Shown here piece after piece: positions 12,173-23,690 of a stretch of DNA of 64,000 bases (positions are counted from its first letter, which is position 1; every line of letters starts with the position of its first letter). The notes beneath the pieces are model-generated. The model worked only from the letters and a program-made list of their open reading frames with translations. It was not told the origin of the DNA and made no database searches. Source of the DNA: Phyto melanocephala (Eukaryota > Arthropoda > Insecta > Diptera > Rhinophoridae); contig OW799236.1 of the NCBI GenBank assembly GCA_941918925.1, positions 67,542,685 through 67,606,684 on the forward strand. The letters run 5' to 3'. The translations under genes were made by a program, and so were the position numbers.

Positions 12173-12314
12173 CAAAGAAAGTGATACATATTTTATTATA
12201 AAGAGATTATTCTATAGCGATTAACAAAATAATAAATATTGTGCTTTAAATGTACACAAAATTGGTGGTGGGTATAAAAGATTCGGCACAGCCGAATATA
12301 GTGCTCTTACTTGT

Positions 12315-12799
12315 TTTTTTGCATTTTTTCTTAAAGTATCTTAAATTGAGAGTAAATACTTTCATGACTATTTATTCGCCTTTTTATTTGTATATTCAGT
12401 TTGTTTCTTTCATTCATTGCTGGGCCCATCATTCATAAAAATTCATAAAAAACAACAAAATCAAAAGAAAAACTTTATTTGTAGGTAAAATCATAATACA
12501 TAATTACTCTTTTATTTTTTTTTACATATATATATACATATGGATATTTAAATTTAATTTTAATATTGCTACTTTTAATTTCGTTACAAGAATGCAAAAG
12601 AGTACAATTTAATTGAGTAATACATACATATATATAATTTTATATATATTTTTTTTTTTTTTTGTAAAACTAAACTAAATAAGAATTTTGATCTAGTGGC
12701 TTATTTACTATTATCAATGAAATTCTTGTATGGATTTATTTTGTTAATATTGCACTTGTTTAAAAGAATTATCTCATTAGAAGTAGAAACAAGAAAAAC
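12315..12799. other. Spacer between two tail-to-tail Helentrons
   Basis: AT-rich spacer with no gene. Both neighbouring Helentron 3' ends point into it. Confidence 0.6.
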
Positions 12800-14632
12800 A
12801 ACAAGTAAGAGCACTATATTCGGCTTTGCCGAATTTTTTATACCCACCACCAATTTTGTGTACATTTAAAGCACAAAATTTATTATTTTGTTAATCGCTA
12901 TGGAATTATCTCTTTATAATGAAATATGAATCACTTTCTTTGTAGAGGGTGGTTAAATTTTAAGGGCCCATGCTGAAGGTGAACTACACCTAGTCTCTAA
13001 GTTTGTTTTCTGCATTTCACTTGACAATTCCTAATCTCAAACTTACTCAATTTGATCCGTGGAAAGATACGCAAATGAGCAACACTTTAAAGTTATTCAG
13101 GTTTTTTATGAAAATCGGCGTTCAAATCAAAATGCATTGTGTGCACTTCGTAATTCTTTTGATCAACATAATCGTTCAAATTCGTCCACAATCGGGAGAA
13201 TTGAACAAAATATTTAAATTTCTTCAAAACAGGTCTGTATAAAATGTTAGAAAATCTGTGAATGCTTTCTTAGTTCGTTGAATGGGAACCACTGCTGGTT
13301 TTTGCAATAGTGTAGCAAAAGAGCAGTCAACATCGCCTCATCATCATGCCCAACAATTAAGCATCAACATTGTCATTGAAAATTTGGACCATCAAATAGA
13401 GGAGTGGCGCCAAGGATGGGGGGGCCATTTGGCCGATATTTTGTTAAATACATAATTGAACCATACAAATACTATAATTACAAAAAGAAATAATAATAAT
13501 TTCTTAAATAATTTGTGTTTTATTTAAATTCAACATCGGCCCTCAAAATTTAACCACCCTTTATAACTTCGATATGCTACTAAAATGCTTTTGTAAATGT
13601 AGTCTTTCAATGAAAGTGGGCGCTAAAGTTGTTTTTGCGAATGAGTACAACTTAGGTGTTTCAATATAGACTTTTATTATTCCAAAATCTTTATTAATAG
13701 AGAAATTATATGAATTTTAGGTAAAACGTTATATCGAAGGTGGGCGTAAAAGTGGGCGCGGCACCGTAATTTTTTGGCACAGTAATTACATTGCCTAGGA
13801 GGATATACGTAGCAAATTTTATCATCATACCTCTAACTTTGGCGGTTTTATGAGCCTTTAAATTTCATTAACGGTAGATAACGTGAAAAGTGGGCGTTGT
13901 AGTAGGCGTGTCAAAGTTGCTCCCGCAAATGAGTACAACTTAGGTGTTTCAATATAGCCCTTTATTATTCCAAAATCTTTATTAATAAAGAAATTATATG
14001 AATTTTAGGTAAAACGTTATATGGGAGGTGGGCGTAAAAGTGGGCGTGGCAGATTGATTTTCCGTTACAAAAAAGCGTCTCACCAAAAAGCAAAGTGTGC
14101 AAAATTTCAGGGTCCAATTTTGTTGCTTTTATGACGTTTTTGTTTTTAAATATACCAAAAAATACACTGTGCGGTATAAATTTTTGTACATTTTGATCGA
14201 TAACTCCTCTCCTAATAAATAGATTTAGATAATTTTCAGGGAAAAATATTGTTTTTACTCAGGAAATATATATTCGAAGTTTCATGAGTCTACGTTAATG
14301 CGTTTGGACACAATTGCATTTTATTCGATGTTCGATGGACACGGTTTTTTCGACCTACTCTTGCTTTTAGAGCTATAACTCTCTTCCTAATATTCCGATT
14401 TAGCATATTTTCAATACCTTGTCTATAAGAAAGATTCTGGCAAAATTTGAGCCCCCCTCTATCGTGCTTTCAACAGACGGACAGACGGACGGACATAGCT
14501 AGATCGTCATCAAATCAAACCCTGATTCAGAATATATATACTTTATGGGGTCTAAAATGGATATTTCGATGTGTTACAAACGGAATGACAAAATGAATAT
14601 ACCCCCACCATTTTTTTGGTGGCGGGTATAAA
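12800..14632 (-). mobile_element. INE-1/DINE-1-like Helentron, family 1 copy 2 (short form)
   Basis: Reverse orientation: the 3' end at 12800 (CAAGTAAGAGCACTATATTC with the CGGCTTTGCCG hairpin) and the 5' hairpin TATACCCGCCACC at 14632 mark the limits. The internal order matches copy 1 (GTCCGTC tract, CGCCCAC repeats, deleted mariner) but lacks the extra block of the long forms. It lies tail to tail with copy 1. Confidence 0.82.
12943..13563 (+). mobile_element. Deleted mariner-like transposon inside Helentron copy 2
   Basis: The ends GAGGGTGGTTAAATTTTAAG and its inverse TTTAACCACCCTTTATA bound the segment. Plus-strand reading across shifted frames gives helix-turn-helix remnants, then the linker-like AKEQSTSPHHHAQQLSI and the C-terminal VIENLDHQIEEWRQ-WGGHLADIL. 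The catalytic middle is missing. This copy preserves the linker and C-terminus best of the four. Confidence 0.72.
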
Positions 14633-15029
14633 AACATAAATAATATTATAAACGAATGTATACATTTTTTTAACTTCTAAATAAATATAATTACCTAAAA
14701 TGAATTGCTAAATGTATTTTTCTCGGAAAGACGAGTAATTTGAAGTGTATCTTAGAATAATAGCAACCTAAAATTGTTTAATTGACATTCGTACAATAAT
14801 AGGTGTTTAAATTTCATAGGTGTTTTTCTTTATTTTTTCCAAGGAGGGAACAATGCACCCCTTTTGGTTAACATCTTCCCAAAATAACTTAATTTTGGTC
14901 TACTTTTGCTTATAGTGGAATGAAAATGATTTTATATGTATACGCTTTTAAAATTGGGTTAAGAATTACATAACCATTTGTGTTATAGCTAGCAGGGAGT
15001 TTACCATCTTATTTCCACCTGAATTCAAT
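14633..15029. other. AT-rich DNA, no feature seen
   Basis: No open frame or repeat boundary recognised between Helentron copy 2 and the old CR1-group copy. Confidence 0.5.
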
Positions 15030-15486
15030 TTTATCAGTGATTTCCCAATAATTGAAATATAATTTTTTTTTTGTTTAAAAATCTAAGCAGCGCGTAACAA
15101 TCTTTTCTAACAATAAAAATGTTCCCGTTTTGAATAATTTCGGATTTATTGTTTCCAAGTTTGCCTTTATGGCCTGGCATCAATATCATCTTTAGACGTT
15201 TCAGTTTATATGCGACATTCCAAGATGTTTTAACCAATTTGCCAATATCAGATTAAAGGAAATTTGATCTTTAAGATTGTTCAAAAAAAGAAAAAAGTTA
15301 AAATCTTCGGCGTACATCAAAACTTTAGAGTGCTGAACAACTGAAGTTTATAAATAAGGTAAAACAAAACAGGACCAAGGTGGCTACTTTCCGGAACGCC
15401 AAAAGAAACATTGATAGCATTAGACGTAGCGCTTCCAAACTTAACTTGTTGAGTTCTATAAGACAAGTGTGATATTAACTTTGATC

Positions 15487-16982
15487 TTACCTTTGTGAAG
15501 AAATCAATATTATACTTAATGATGACATCGAATTTGTGGCCGTAAAAACTCGACTTAGATATACAAATTAAACAATAATCATATCTTTGCCATTGATTTT
15601 GTTTTGCAATAATCTATTCCATCTGATTTATTTATTGTATTGGGAGATTTTAATCTACCTAACATATCGTGCAATAAATCTTCGGAATAAACTACCTAAT
15701 TACCACAGTTACAAATGAATTTACTCACTCACTTACTCACTCACTCACCCACAAGTTATGGTCTTTTTCAAATTAACTATGCAAACAATGTGAACGGAAA
15801 ACTTCTTAATCTTGCATTTGTCAACCAGCCAATGGATATATTTTTACATAAAACACTTCCCGTTACTTGCCCTGAAGATCGTTATCATCCTACATTATAT
15901 TTAACCTATTCAACTAACCTGTTTTATTTCTTAAAAAAATTAAATCCCATAAAGCAAACTTTTAGAAGCTTAACTCGTTATGATAAAACGATATCTGGGA
16001 TAGTATAATCTCTATCGACAGCTTAGATGATGTTGTTTCTATCTTCTATTTAACACTGCGCTGCTGTATTTCTGAAACTTTCCCAAAAATTACAATAAGA
16101 AATAACAATATTGGGCCACCATGAAATAATAATTATCTCCAAACCATAAAAAACAAGAAAATCAAATTATATAAGAAATATAGAAGGACTGGATCATCTG
16201 TGGATTATACCAAATACTGTATGACTCGTTCTCACTACAATTTTGCAAATAAATTTTCTTACGACAACTATATAATTCGTATGAAGTCGAAAATGGGATC
16301 AAATCCTAAATCGTTTTATAAATTTGTTAACTCTAAACGGCGATCCTAAATACTTTAAATATGGATCACTTGACGCTGATGATGAGGTTTCTATTTCCAA
16401 TTTGTTTGCTGAATTTTTTTTTTCAACTACCTTCTCTAAAAAAGTATATAATAACAAAACATCTTACGCATTTAATATACCTCAATCAACTGGTATACAA
16501 TTCTCTTGTATTACCTTTAAAACGATGCTTACTTCTTAAAAATTGTGCAAAAATTGTTACCCGCTTACTGCTATCTTTAACAAATCCATTAAACTAGGGT
16601 ACGTACCATTGATTCGGAAGTTATCCTATTTAGATGTTGTAGTTTAAAAATAGAAGCAAGATTGAAATACCAAATTATCGTGACATTGATAAGCTGAGTG
16701 ATATTTCCAAACTTTGAAAAAAATTCTAAATGATAATTTATACCATCAAATTTGTTCGATTTTGTCACCGTGCCAACATGGTTTTTGTAAATATCGTTCT
16801 ACAACGACTAATATTTTGGTGCTTACTACTATTATAAAGAATATAATGGTTTTTTAAATATCAATAATCAAACTGATGCTATTTACACAGATTTTAGTAA
16901 AGCTTTTGATAAGGTAAACCATGATATCTTGCTTAACAATTTCTCATTAATGGGATTTGCAGATAGACAATAAAAATGTATT
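15487..16982 (+). pseudogene. Inverted endonuclease-RT segment of the old CR1-group copy
   Basis: Plus-strand readings in several frames match ORF2 of the better copy in order: DIEFVAV, LGDFNLPNISC, NGKLLNLAFVNQP, PEDRYHPTLYL, KLYKKYRR, KFVNSKR, SPCQHGFCKYRSTT and finally YTDFSKAFDKVNHDILL. Many stops and shifts interrupt them. About 30 codons of the endonuclease (the region before DIEFVAV) are missing at the left breakpoint. The segment is non-functional. Confidence 0.78.
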
Positions 16983-17625
16983 TTGAAGATAATATTTCGG
17001 TGTTATGAACACATTTCTTATCGTTTAACCAAGTTTCAATAAAGACAAGTCAAAACTATTTGCATAAAGTGTGGTTAATTTCGTATATAGGCCTCGGACA
17101 TTTTGGTAAAAAAATTGTTTAGTTTTTTTGGTTGTTATTTTGAGTGCGTAAATAAACGATATCAGAACGAGAAGTATTTCCGTATTCATATTCCCATATT
17201 ATAGCATTGGGGGCCATAAAATCAGGATTGACAATAGTACCAAAATTTTCTTCTGGAACGATGATTTTTAAAGAAGATTTACTTTCCGGTTTTCCGGATT
17301 ATTTAATTTAATAATAGATAATTCACAATCGATTCGATGAAAATTTATTTGATTCATGGAGAAAATCACTGGAGCATAACGAAGGATTAGTGTTCGGACT
17401 TTGAGATGGTTTTACAGGTGCATTTAATATGGAAGAAATAATGATGGAGTCGGACGTGTAAATTATCGGAAGTGTTTTGATCAACAGAACAGTTCATAGT
17501 AGAATAACAGGAGGAGAAGAGTTTTACGCTTTATCAAATAATGCTTTGAGTTTTAAAAATCTTTGGGATAAACATTTTAGATCGTTACTTATGCTGACAA
17601 ATTCATCTCATGCATTTTTAAAAAA

Positions 17626-17814
17626 TTAATAGAATTTAACATCATAAATAATAAATTTTTTACAACACCAACGTAAGAATTTATCTTCACAAAAATTGTC
17701 TGTAGTTCGTGCTGCCAAGTCAACGAATTTTGCATGATGAACTGCGTTGCACAGCCAACACGAAATCATTGGATCATCCGCCATATTTATGCATTTTGGC
17801 TTCGAACAACTCAT
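17626..17814 (-). pseudogene. ORF1 PHD-finger fragment of the old CR1-group copy
   Basis: Begins MSCSKPKC and continues PMISCWLCNAVHHAKFVDLA and LRWCCKKF, the same Cys/His layout as the ORF1 at 11159. The frame ends after 62 codons, whereas the better copy runs 292. It marks the 5' part of the old element and shows that its outer parts kept the minus orientation. Confidence 0.75.
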
Positions 17815-17830
17815 ATTGAAAAAAATACAC

Positions 17831-19110
17831 GCAACAGCACAGCTTTTTAAAATATGAGAATATCGATTAGAGATTCAATTACTTGTGTTTGATTTATATA
17901 ATAAGTTGTTCAAGAATTTATTTTAAATTTTATTATTTATTGATTTTAGCGCGTAAATTGGAGTTTTAATTTAAATTTATTCTATTAAAATTAAAACAAG
18001 GAGTTGTTATTTATTGTTAACAAGAGAAATAAATGCACTTGTAATTTTATTGTTGTAAATATTTTTTTGCAAGGAAAAAACAAAAAATAATTACAATGAA
18101 CTGATTTGAATGTTATATTTAAGATATTTAGATTTCTTTATTTTATAAATCTACAGAAAATAAAACGATTCAGGACAGAGCATAATTAAAAAAACGTTTA
18201 CCACACACAAAGATCGATAGAGAACTTATACTAAATGATTTCTTAAAATGTTTAAAATATTGGTATTTGGGAACTGGACCAAATGAAAAGAATCCAAGCG
18301 GAATCAAATGTATAAACATGTAAAATATTTAAATAAAATAAAAAATTATGTTTTTCTATAAAATTTTACTAATGAGTTTTGCCAGACAGGTAGATAACCA
18401 CGAGTTAATCCATATGCCTAAACACATTCATATGATTTACTTATTTATTATCACTATGAAAACATTGCCAGCCAAAGCTTAAAATGCTGTTGTACTGGTG
18501 AGCAAAACAAACAAAAACGGAACAAAAAGTCAAGCATTTGAAAATATGCAGCGTTTTACATTCTCGGTAATATTTTAGGCATTAAACCGAATAAAAGATT
18601 TTTTAAAGAATTTAAATCAATGATTTTAATAATAATAATAATATTTCTGATTTAAATTAAAATGCATATCATTATTATGTTTGTATTTTAATTTTTTGGT
18701 AGAAATAATTATTATATAATAGATTTTGTTTTCTAATTTATTTTTTGGGAGATTAGTTAAATAAGTTTTACCAAAAATCATTTAAATAACTGAATATAAA
18801 TTAAATTACAAAAATAACATGTTTATAAACAACAATTACTCCAGCAAAAAAAAAACATTATTTATGCAAAGAAAACAAATATTTCAAAAATATAAATTTT
18901 TCTTGTTTATTATGCTTGTTTGCTGGGTTATAATTCCTGATAAACAGTGTCTCATCTCCGACTGAATGAAAGAGAAAAAGAATACGTGTGAAGCTCACTT
19001 TACACAATTCTACTATGTATTGTCTGTCTATGATCAGAACGACAGTGTATAAGAACGAAAATGTACCCTATAAGCAGCAAAGTAGCGGACTGTGAAAACA
19101 AAGCACTTTA
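17831..19110. other. AT-rich DNA, no feature seen
   Basis: No coding pattern or clear repeat recognised. Its first 200 bases may include the 5' leader of the old CR1-group copy. Confidence 0.5.
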
Positions 19111-19560
19111 TACTACATTTACACCTAAGCGAAATCTAGTAGATTTGATTTAAAATCTTTATTAAAATCTAAACTGTTTATACCACTGTTTTTTGACATT
19201 TTGCAAGATTTCGTTTTCAAAACAATATACTCTTTTACAAGGTGGTCTGAGAAGCTCTCTATGTCTTGCTTTTCGAAAATTCAAACTCCATATAAAAGCA
19301 ATGTAAACAGTAAAGTACTTGTGCAATTGCAACCACCTTATATATTATGATTGAATTTTTCTGTGCGCAGCGTAGTATATTTTAGTACAATTTAATAAAA
19401 ACCACAGTTGCATCACGAAGTAGTACTAGATTTTAAGTAGATTTTGCCAAAATCTAGTGGCGAATTAGATTTCGTTTTGTATGGGAAATCTGGTAGATAT
19501 GAACAAGATTTCGCTGAAAATCTCGTAAGTACTAGATTTTGTGTAGGTGTAAATATAGTA
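19111..19560. mobile_element. MITE-like element with about 29 bp inverted ends
   Basis: The left end TACTACATTTACACCTAAGC and the right end, read inverted, TACTATATTTACACCTACAC, agree at most positions. Both continue into AAATCTAG. Flanks are compatible with a TTA or a TA duplication, so PIF/Harbinger-like and Tc1/mariner-like origins both remain open. Internal copies of the AATCTAGTAGATT motif occur near both ends. No coding capacity. Confidence 0.6.
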
Positions 19561-20131
19561 TTAAAGTTAGCTTTTATCAGCTAACTACAAAATAACGCAG
19601 AAATTACCTATATTTAAATCAGACTTTAAGTTAGTTTTTTTATGGTCATCTAGTGTCAAACAATTAACCACTTCTTCGGACATCGCAATGTTAAAATAGC
19701 TAGTAAGTCCAATTAAAAATAATTCAGGCATCAACCACCACTAATATTTAGCAAAAAAGTTAACTTTTTGGATAAAATGTTTATTGTATATAAAAATCTG
19801 TACGCAAGAAAAAGTATTCGTACATACATACATATTTCAATTAATTTAGTCCTATTTTTTGCAAAATATTTCTACTAATTGTTTATTCCCAGCAATAATT
19901 ATTACTTTGCCGTAAGCAGATCTGTAAAGGAATGTGACGGTGTTGTGGCTTTTAAACCTGCTTATATATGGCATAATATTTGTTTGTAATGCTTATTTTA
20001 GTGCAGAGAATATGTAATAAACTTTAATGAATAAGCGATGCGTCGTTTGTATTTGTCAGTCGACACAAAATTTATGAATTTTTTCTTACTGCCATACAGC
20101 ACATATTTTTTTTTTATACCCTTTATATTTT
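19561..20131. other. AT-rich DNA, no feature seen
   Basis: Nothing recognised between the MITE-like element and the next Helentron. Confidence 0.5.
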
Positions 20132-21946
20132 TATACCCTTCACCTGTGGTGCACAAGGGTATATAATATAGCTTTGTCATTCCGTTTGTAATTTCTACAA
20201 TTTTCATTTCCGACCCCATAAAGTACATATTTTCTGAAAGCTTATGAGTAGAAGAGTCGATAAAGTCTTGACCGTCTGTCCGTCTGTCCGTCTACCCGTC
20301 TGTCCGTGTGTTGGTTGAAATTAAATTTTAGAAGCAACTATATGTTCCTCAGATCTAAGTATGGTATCAATCTTTTGGAAATATCCAGGAATGAATCGCT
20401 ATTGAAATTCAGCACAATCGTCCCATAACTTTCTGAGATATGAGCAAAACACCACGACCACCTGACACAATTCACACAATTACAACAACAACATACATAT
20501 ATACTGGTTAGAGCAAACGTGGCACGGAGGGTTAAAATGTACAAAAAGTGAGGATTAATTCAAAAGCTGAACTTTATACTACACATTCGTGTATTGTACT
20601 GGGTGAAAGGTAATTAAATTCTACATCACTATTTGCCAAAAACTTTTGTTTTGAATAAATTACTCTATCGACTATGAGCTGTCAAAATCAAATAATTTTT
20701 CAAAATTTTTCGTGCCATGCCTAAAACTGAAAATTTAGATATTTTGGGTGCTGATAATTCTTATTAAGCGTTCTAAAATTCATTTTATTAAAATTGAACC
20801 ATTAACTTCAGGTATTTGGCTACATAATTGCATTAATGTTTTTTAGATACATGTTTTGGAAATATTTTTAATATTTTTTTAAAAAGTGCTCCATATTTAG
20901 GGTATTTTCGATATATACACAGAGTTTCAACAAATTTCTTGTTGCGATCCAGCAAATTTTATTAAGTGATATTTGAATATAGTATTTTATATAAATACTT
21001 AATCTGAAAAAACAAACAACAAATCAACTTGTTTGTTTTTAACTCTCTTTTATCTTAACGGGTTAAAAAAAATTTTTTTTTTAACTTTTTTTTCTAAGGT
21101 GCTGTGTTTTTATGTATTTATGATAATTCATTACTTAAAAATTATAATATTCTCTTTTGTAGCTTTTTCGAAAATATTTGTATATTTATAACATTTTGTA
21201 AAAAACAAAAGTTGGGTTTTAGATTAGATTTATAGTAATACAAATAATATATTTATTATTTCAATTTTTTAATAAAGCATTGAGTATGGTTTAATTTTCA
21301 GTTTTATTCATTAATTTATCGCTTTTTATTCCAAAGTTACAGCATAAATTGTGAACTAAGGTCTTTTTTTTTCAAAAAACAAAAATGCGCTTAACGGGCT
21401 AAAAAAAAATTTTTTAACTTTTTTTCTAAAATACTGCGTTTTTATATACTTATAATAACTCACCAATAAAAAAATAAAATGAATTAATCGCCACTTTGGG
21501 TACTATCGAACCCACTGTGCGTGGGATCGAAAATTAAAATTAAATTAAATCGTGCGTGGGATCGAAAATTAAATTAAATTAAATTTTTTTTATATATATT
21601 ATTTATATTATTTTTTTTATATATATATTTTTTTAATTTTATTTCAAAAATTTTTTTTTCTAATTTTTTAAATCATTTTTTTAATTTTTAAAAAAAAAAA
21701 TTTTTTAATATATTTTTAAATTTTTTTATTGTTTTTTTTTAATACATTTTTTTTATTTTTTTTTTTTTTTTTGGAAACATACATACGTAAGCTCAATTTA
21801 TAATTCTGCAATTGGATGTTTTGTATACGAATGTACGTATTTCATATGAGATGAATGGTGATACAAACAATTGTTATTGCATGACTACACGTTGTGAAGG
21901 GTATATAAGATTCGGCACTGCCGAATATAGCACTTTGACTTGTTTT
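20132..21946 (+). mobile_element. INE-1/DINE-1-like Helentron, family 2 copy A
   Basis: The 5' end is TATACCCTTCACC with an inverted GGGTATA, followed by CCGACCCCATAAAGTA and a GTCCGTCTGTCCGTCTACCC-type tract (20274-20310). The 3' hairpin CGGCACTGCCG and TGACTTG close it near 21946. The middle has a direct repeat (about 21058-21130 against 21392-21455), a short duplication around CGTGCGTGGGATCG (21511-21565) and long T/A tracts. No protein is encoded. Confidence 0.75.
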
Positions 21947-23690
21947 AGTATGTTCTTTTGTAAAGAGACGTATTTTTATTAGTTTTTCAATGTTAAAAAA
22001 ATTTAATCAAAAAAATATTGCTCATGGCAACAGTCGCGAACTGAAGCAAGATTTTTTAAATAAATTTATGTGAAATTCTACAAGATGTTAATAAGTATTA
22101 AAAGGCTTTTATATGACAGAATTTTTTAAATAGAATTCTTTTTCTTCCAGACTAATGCCAATAAAAAACGTAACACTTCTTCCATTTTATTTATACGTGT
22201 ACGTATGTATCTGTATTTACACACAGTTACACATATAAAATCAAATATAACATTCTACTCATAATATGTATCGTCCAGTGTTATAAACCACAACTATAAA
22301 TCTGTTGGTCTCTTCAAATTCTACATAGATTATTTAACGAATTTTACCAACTCAATACATAAACCACTTATATATTATTTTATTTCCTATGCCTTTAGTG
22401 GTAAAACTGTTAGTTTCAAATCCAAGATTTTGATGTATTACACAAAGTAGCTTCGTAATATGAAGAAGATATCGTTTGGTAAGTATAACATTTTCGCACT
22501 ACGTAACACAAAACTATCCCATAATACTTATTTTCGATTATGGCTTAAGTATCAGCATAAATATTTATTATATGTATTGACAAGAAATATAAAATAATAT
22601 CTTAAATATATAGTTACTTTGTGAAATGTTTCATAAAATACCGAAATAAAATTATTTATATGCCCACTTCAAGTTAAATAGCTGTCTATAAAAATCTTTT
22701 ATATTTATATATACATTGATGTACATGTGAGGCTTACTTAATTTTTTACACAATAAAAATACCAAAAGGGCTTAAAATTACGCATAAAAAATTTTAATTT
22801 CGTCCCATATATGTGGCTATGTGGCTATGCATAAGGAAGTATGACATATTTGTTATCAATAAAAACACCATTTTCTTTTTAATGCTAATCAAATACGTGG
22901 ATACAAGCAGTAATACATGTCAATCTAAAGTATTATGTTTTTTTTTTACCAATATTGCTCACTTTAAAAACCGAAGGCTTTTTCATTTGTCGTTTTACAG
23001 TGACTAACAAAAAAATATTTTTTAATTTTTAAAGGACAACACATTATGACTTCGATAGTCGCACTTTATTCTAGTATGACAAAAACTAGACATAATGTTA
23101 GTACATAAATTTAAAATATAACAAGATATGAATCAATTTCTCTAACAACATTAGATGGTTTCAACTGCCACTGTTTCATTTTAACCACACATTTACTCTC
23201 GGTATACTTATAACTCCATTTGTATGTTTGGTAGTATTCAACTAAAGTAAATGAAAGAATATAGGCTTAAAATTAATAAAATATAATTCATGTAAAGATT
23301 AGAAATATGTTCATTAAACCTGGGTTTAACTGACATAAACGTATGAAGTGTATGTCATAAATATATATGAGACATTAATAGAATGAGAAAAAGAGACATG
23401 TCTAACAGACACAACTTTTGCTAATACTACTTACAAATAAAAACACACATTTATATTTATATAAAACTTATTTGCTATACTTAAAATCAGCAGCCGTAGG
23501 CTCATAAAATATTTACAACTAGACAGCATTTAATCCATGTATGAGAGAAATATTTAAGTATTAAACAAAAAAAAAATATTTATGACTACTATATAAAATA
23601 CCGAGTAGTGTACACTAAGAGAAAGAAATCGATAACTTAATAAAAAAATTTAATGTACAATTTGTCAAGTATTAAAATGCTGGAATTTTT
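21947..23690. other. AT-rich DNA, no feature seen
   Basis: No gene, RNA or repeat end identified. Short scattered open frames lack any recognisable motif. Confidence 0.5.

Larger units (their letters stand above)
5585..12314 (+). mobile_element. INE-1/DINE-1-like Helentron, family 1 copy 1 (interrupted)
   Basis: The 5' end forms a hairpin, TATACCCGCCACC against GGTGGGGGTATA. Then come GACCCCATAAAGTATATATA, the GTCCGTCCGTCTGTCCGTCTG-type tract and two direct repeats of about 297 bp holding CGCCCACCTCCCATATAACG (about 6213 and 6510). The 3' end carries the hairpin ATTCGGC-ACA-GCCGAAT followed by AGTGCTCTTACTTG. These are hallmarks of INE-1/DINE-1 Helentrons, which are non-autonomous rolling-circle elements of flies. 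No helicase is encoded. It is a long-form copy with an extra block at about 6560-7310, and a CR1-group element sits inside at 7344-11515. Confidence 0.8.
15030..17830 (-). mobile_element. Old CR1-group retrotransposon with inverted middle
   Basis: Related to the element at 7344-11515 but heavily mutated. The minus strand from 17815 carries an ORF1 PHD finger, an ORF1 end (REYEYGNTSRSDIVYL) and an ORF2 start (FYQNVRGLYTKLTTLYA). At about 16983 the orientation switches: plus-strand 15507-16980 holds the endonuclease and first half of the RT. From 15486 to about 15040 the minus strand resumes with the RT piece SSHLGPVLF. The breakpoints join exactly where the inverted piece stops. Confidence 0.75.

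Noticed and set aside
15034..15237. 67-codon minus-strand frame as a gene
   Set aside because: It lies in a shifted frame of the decayed CR1-group RT and has no motif of its own.
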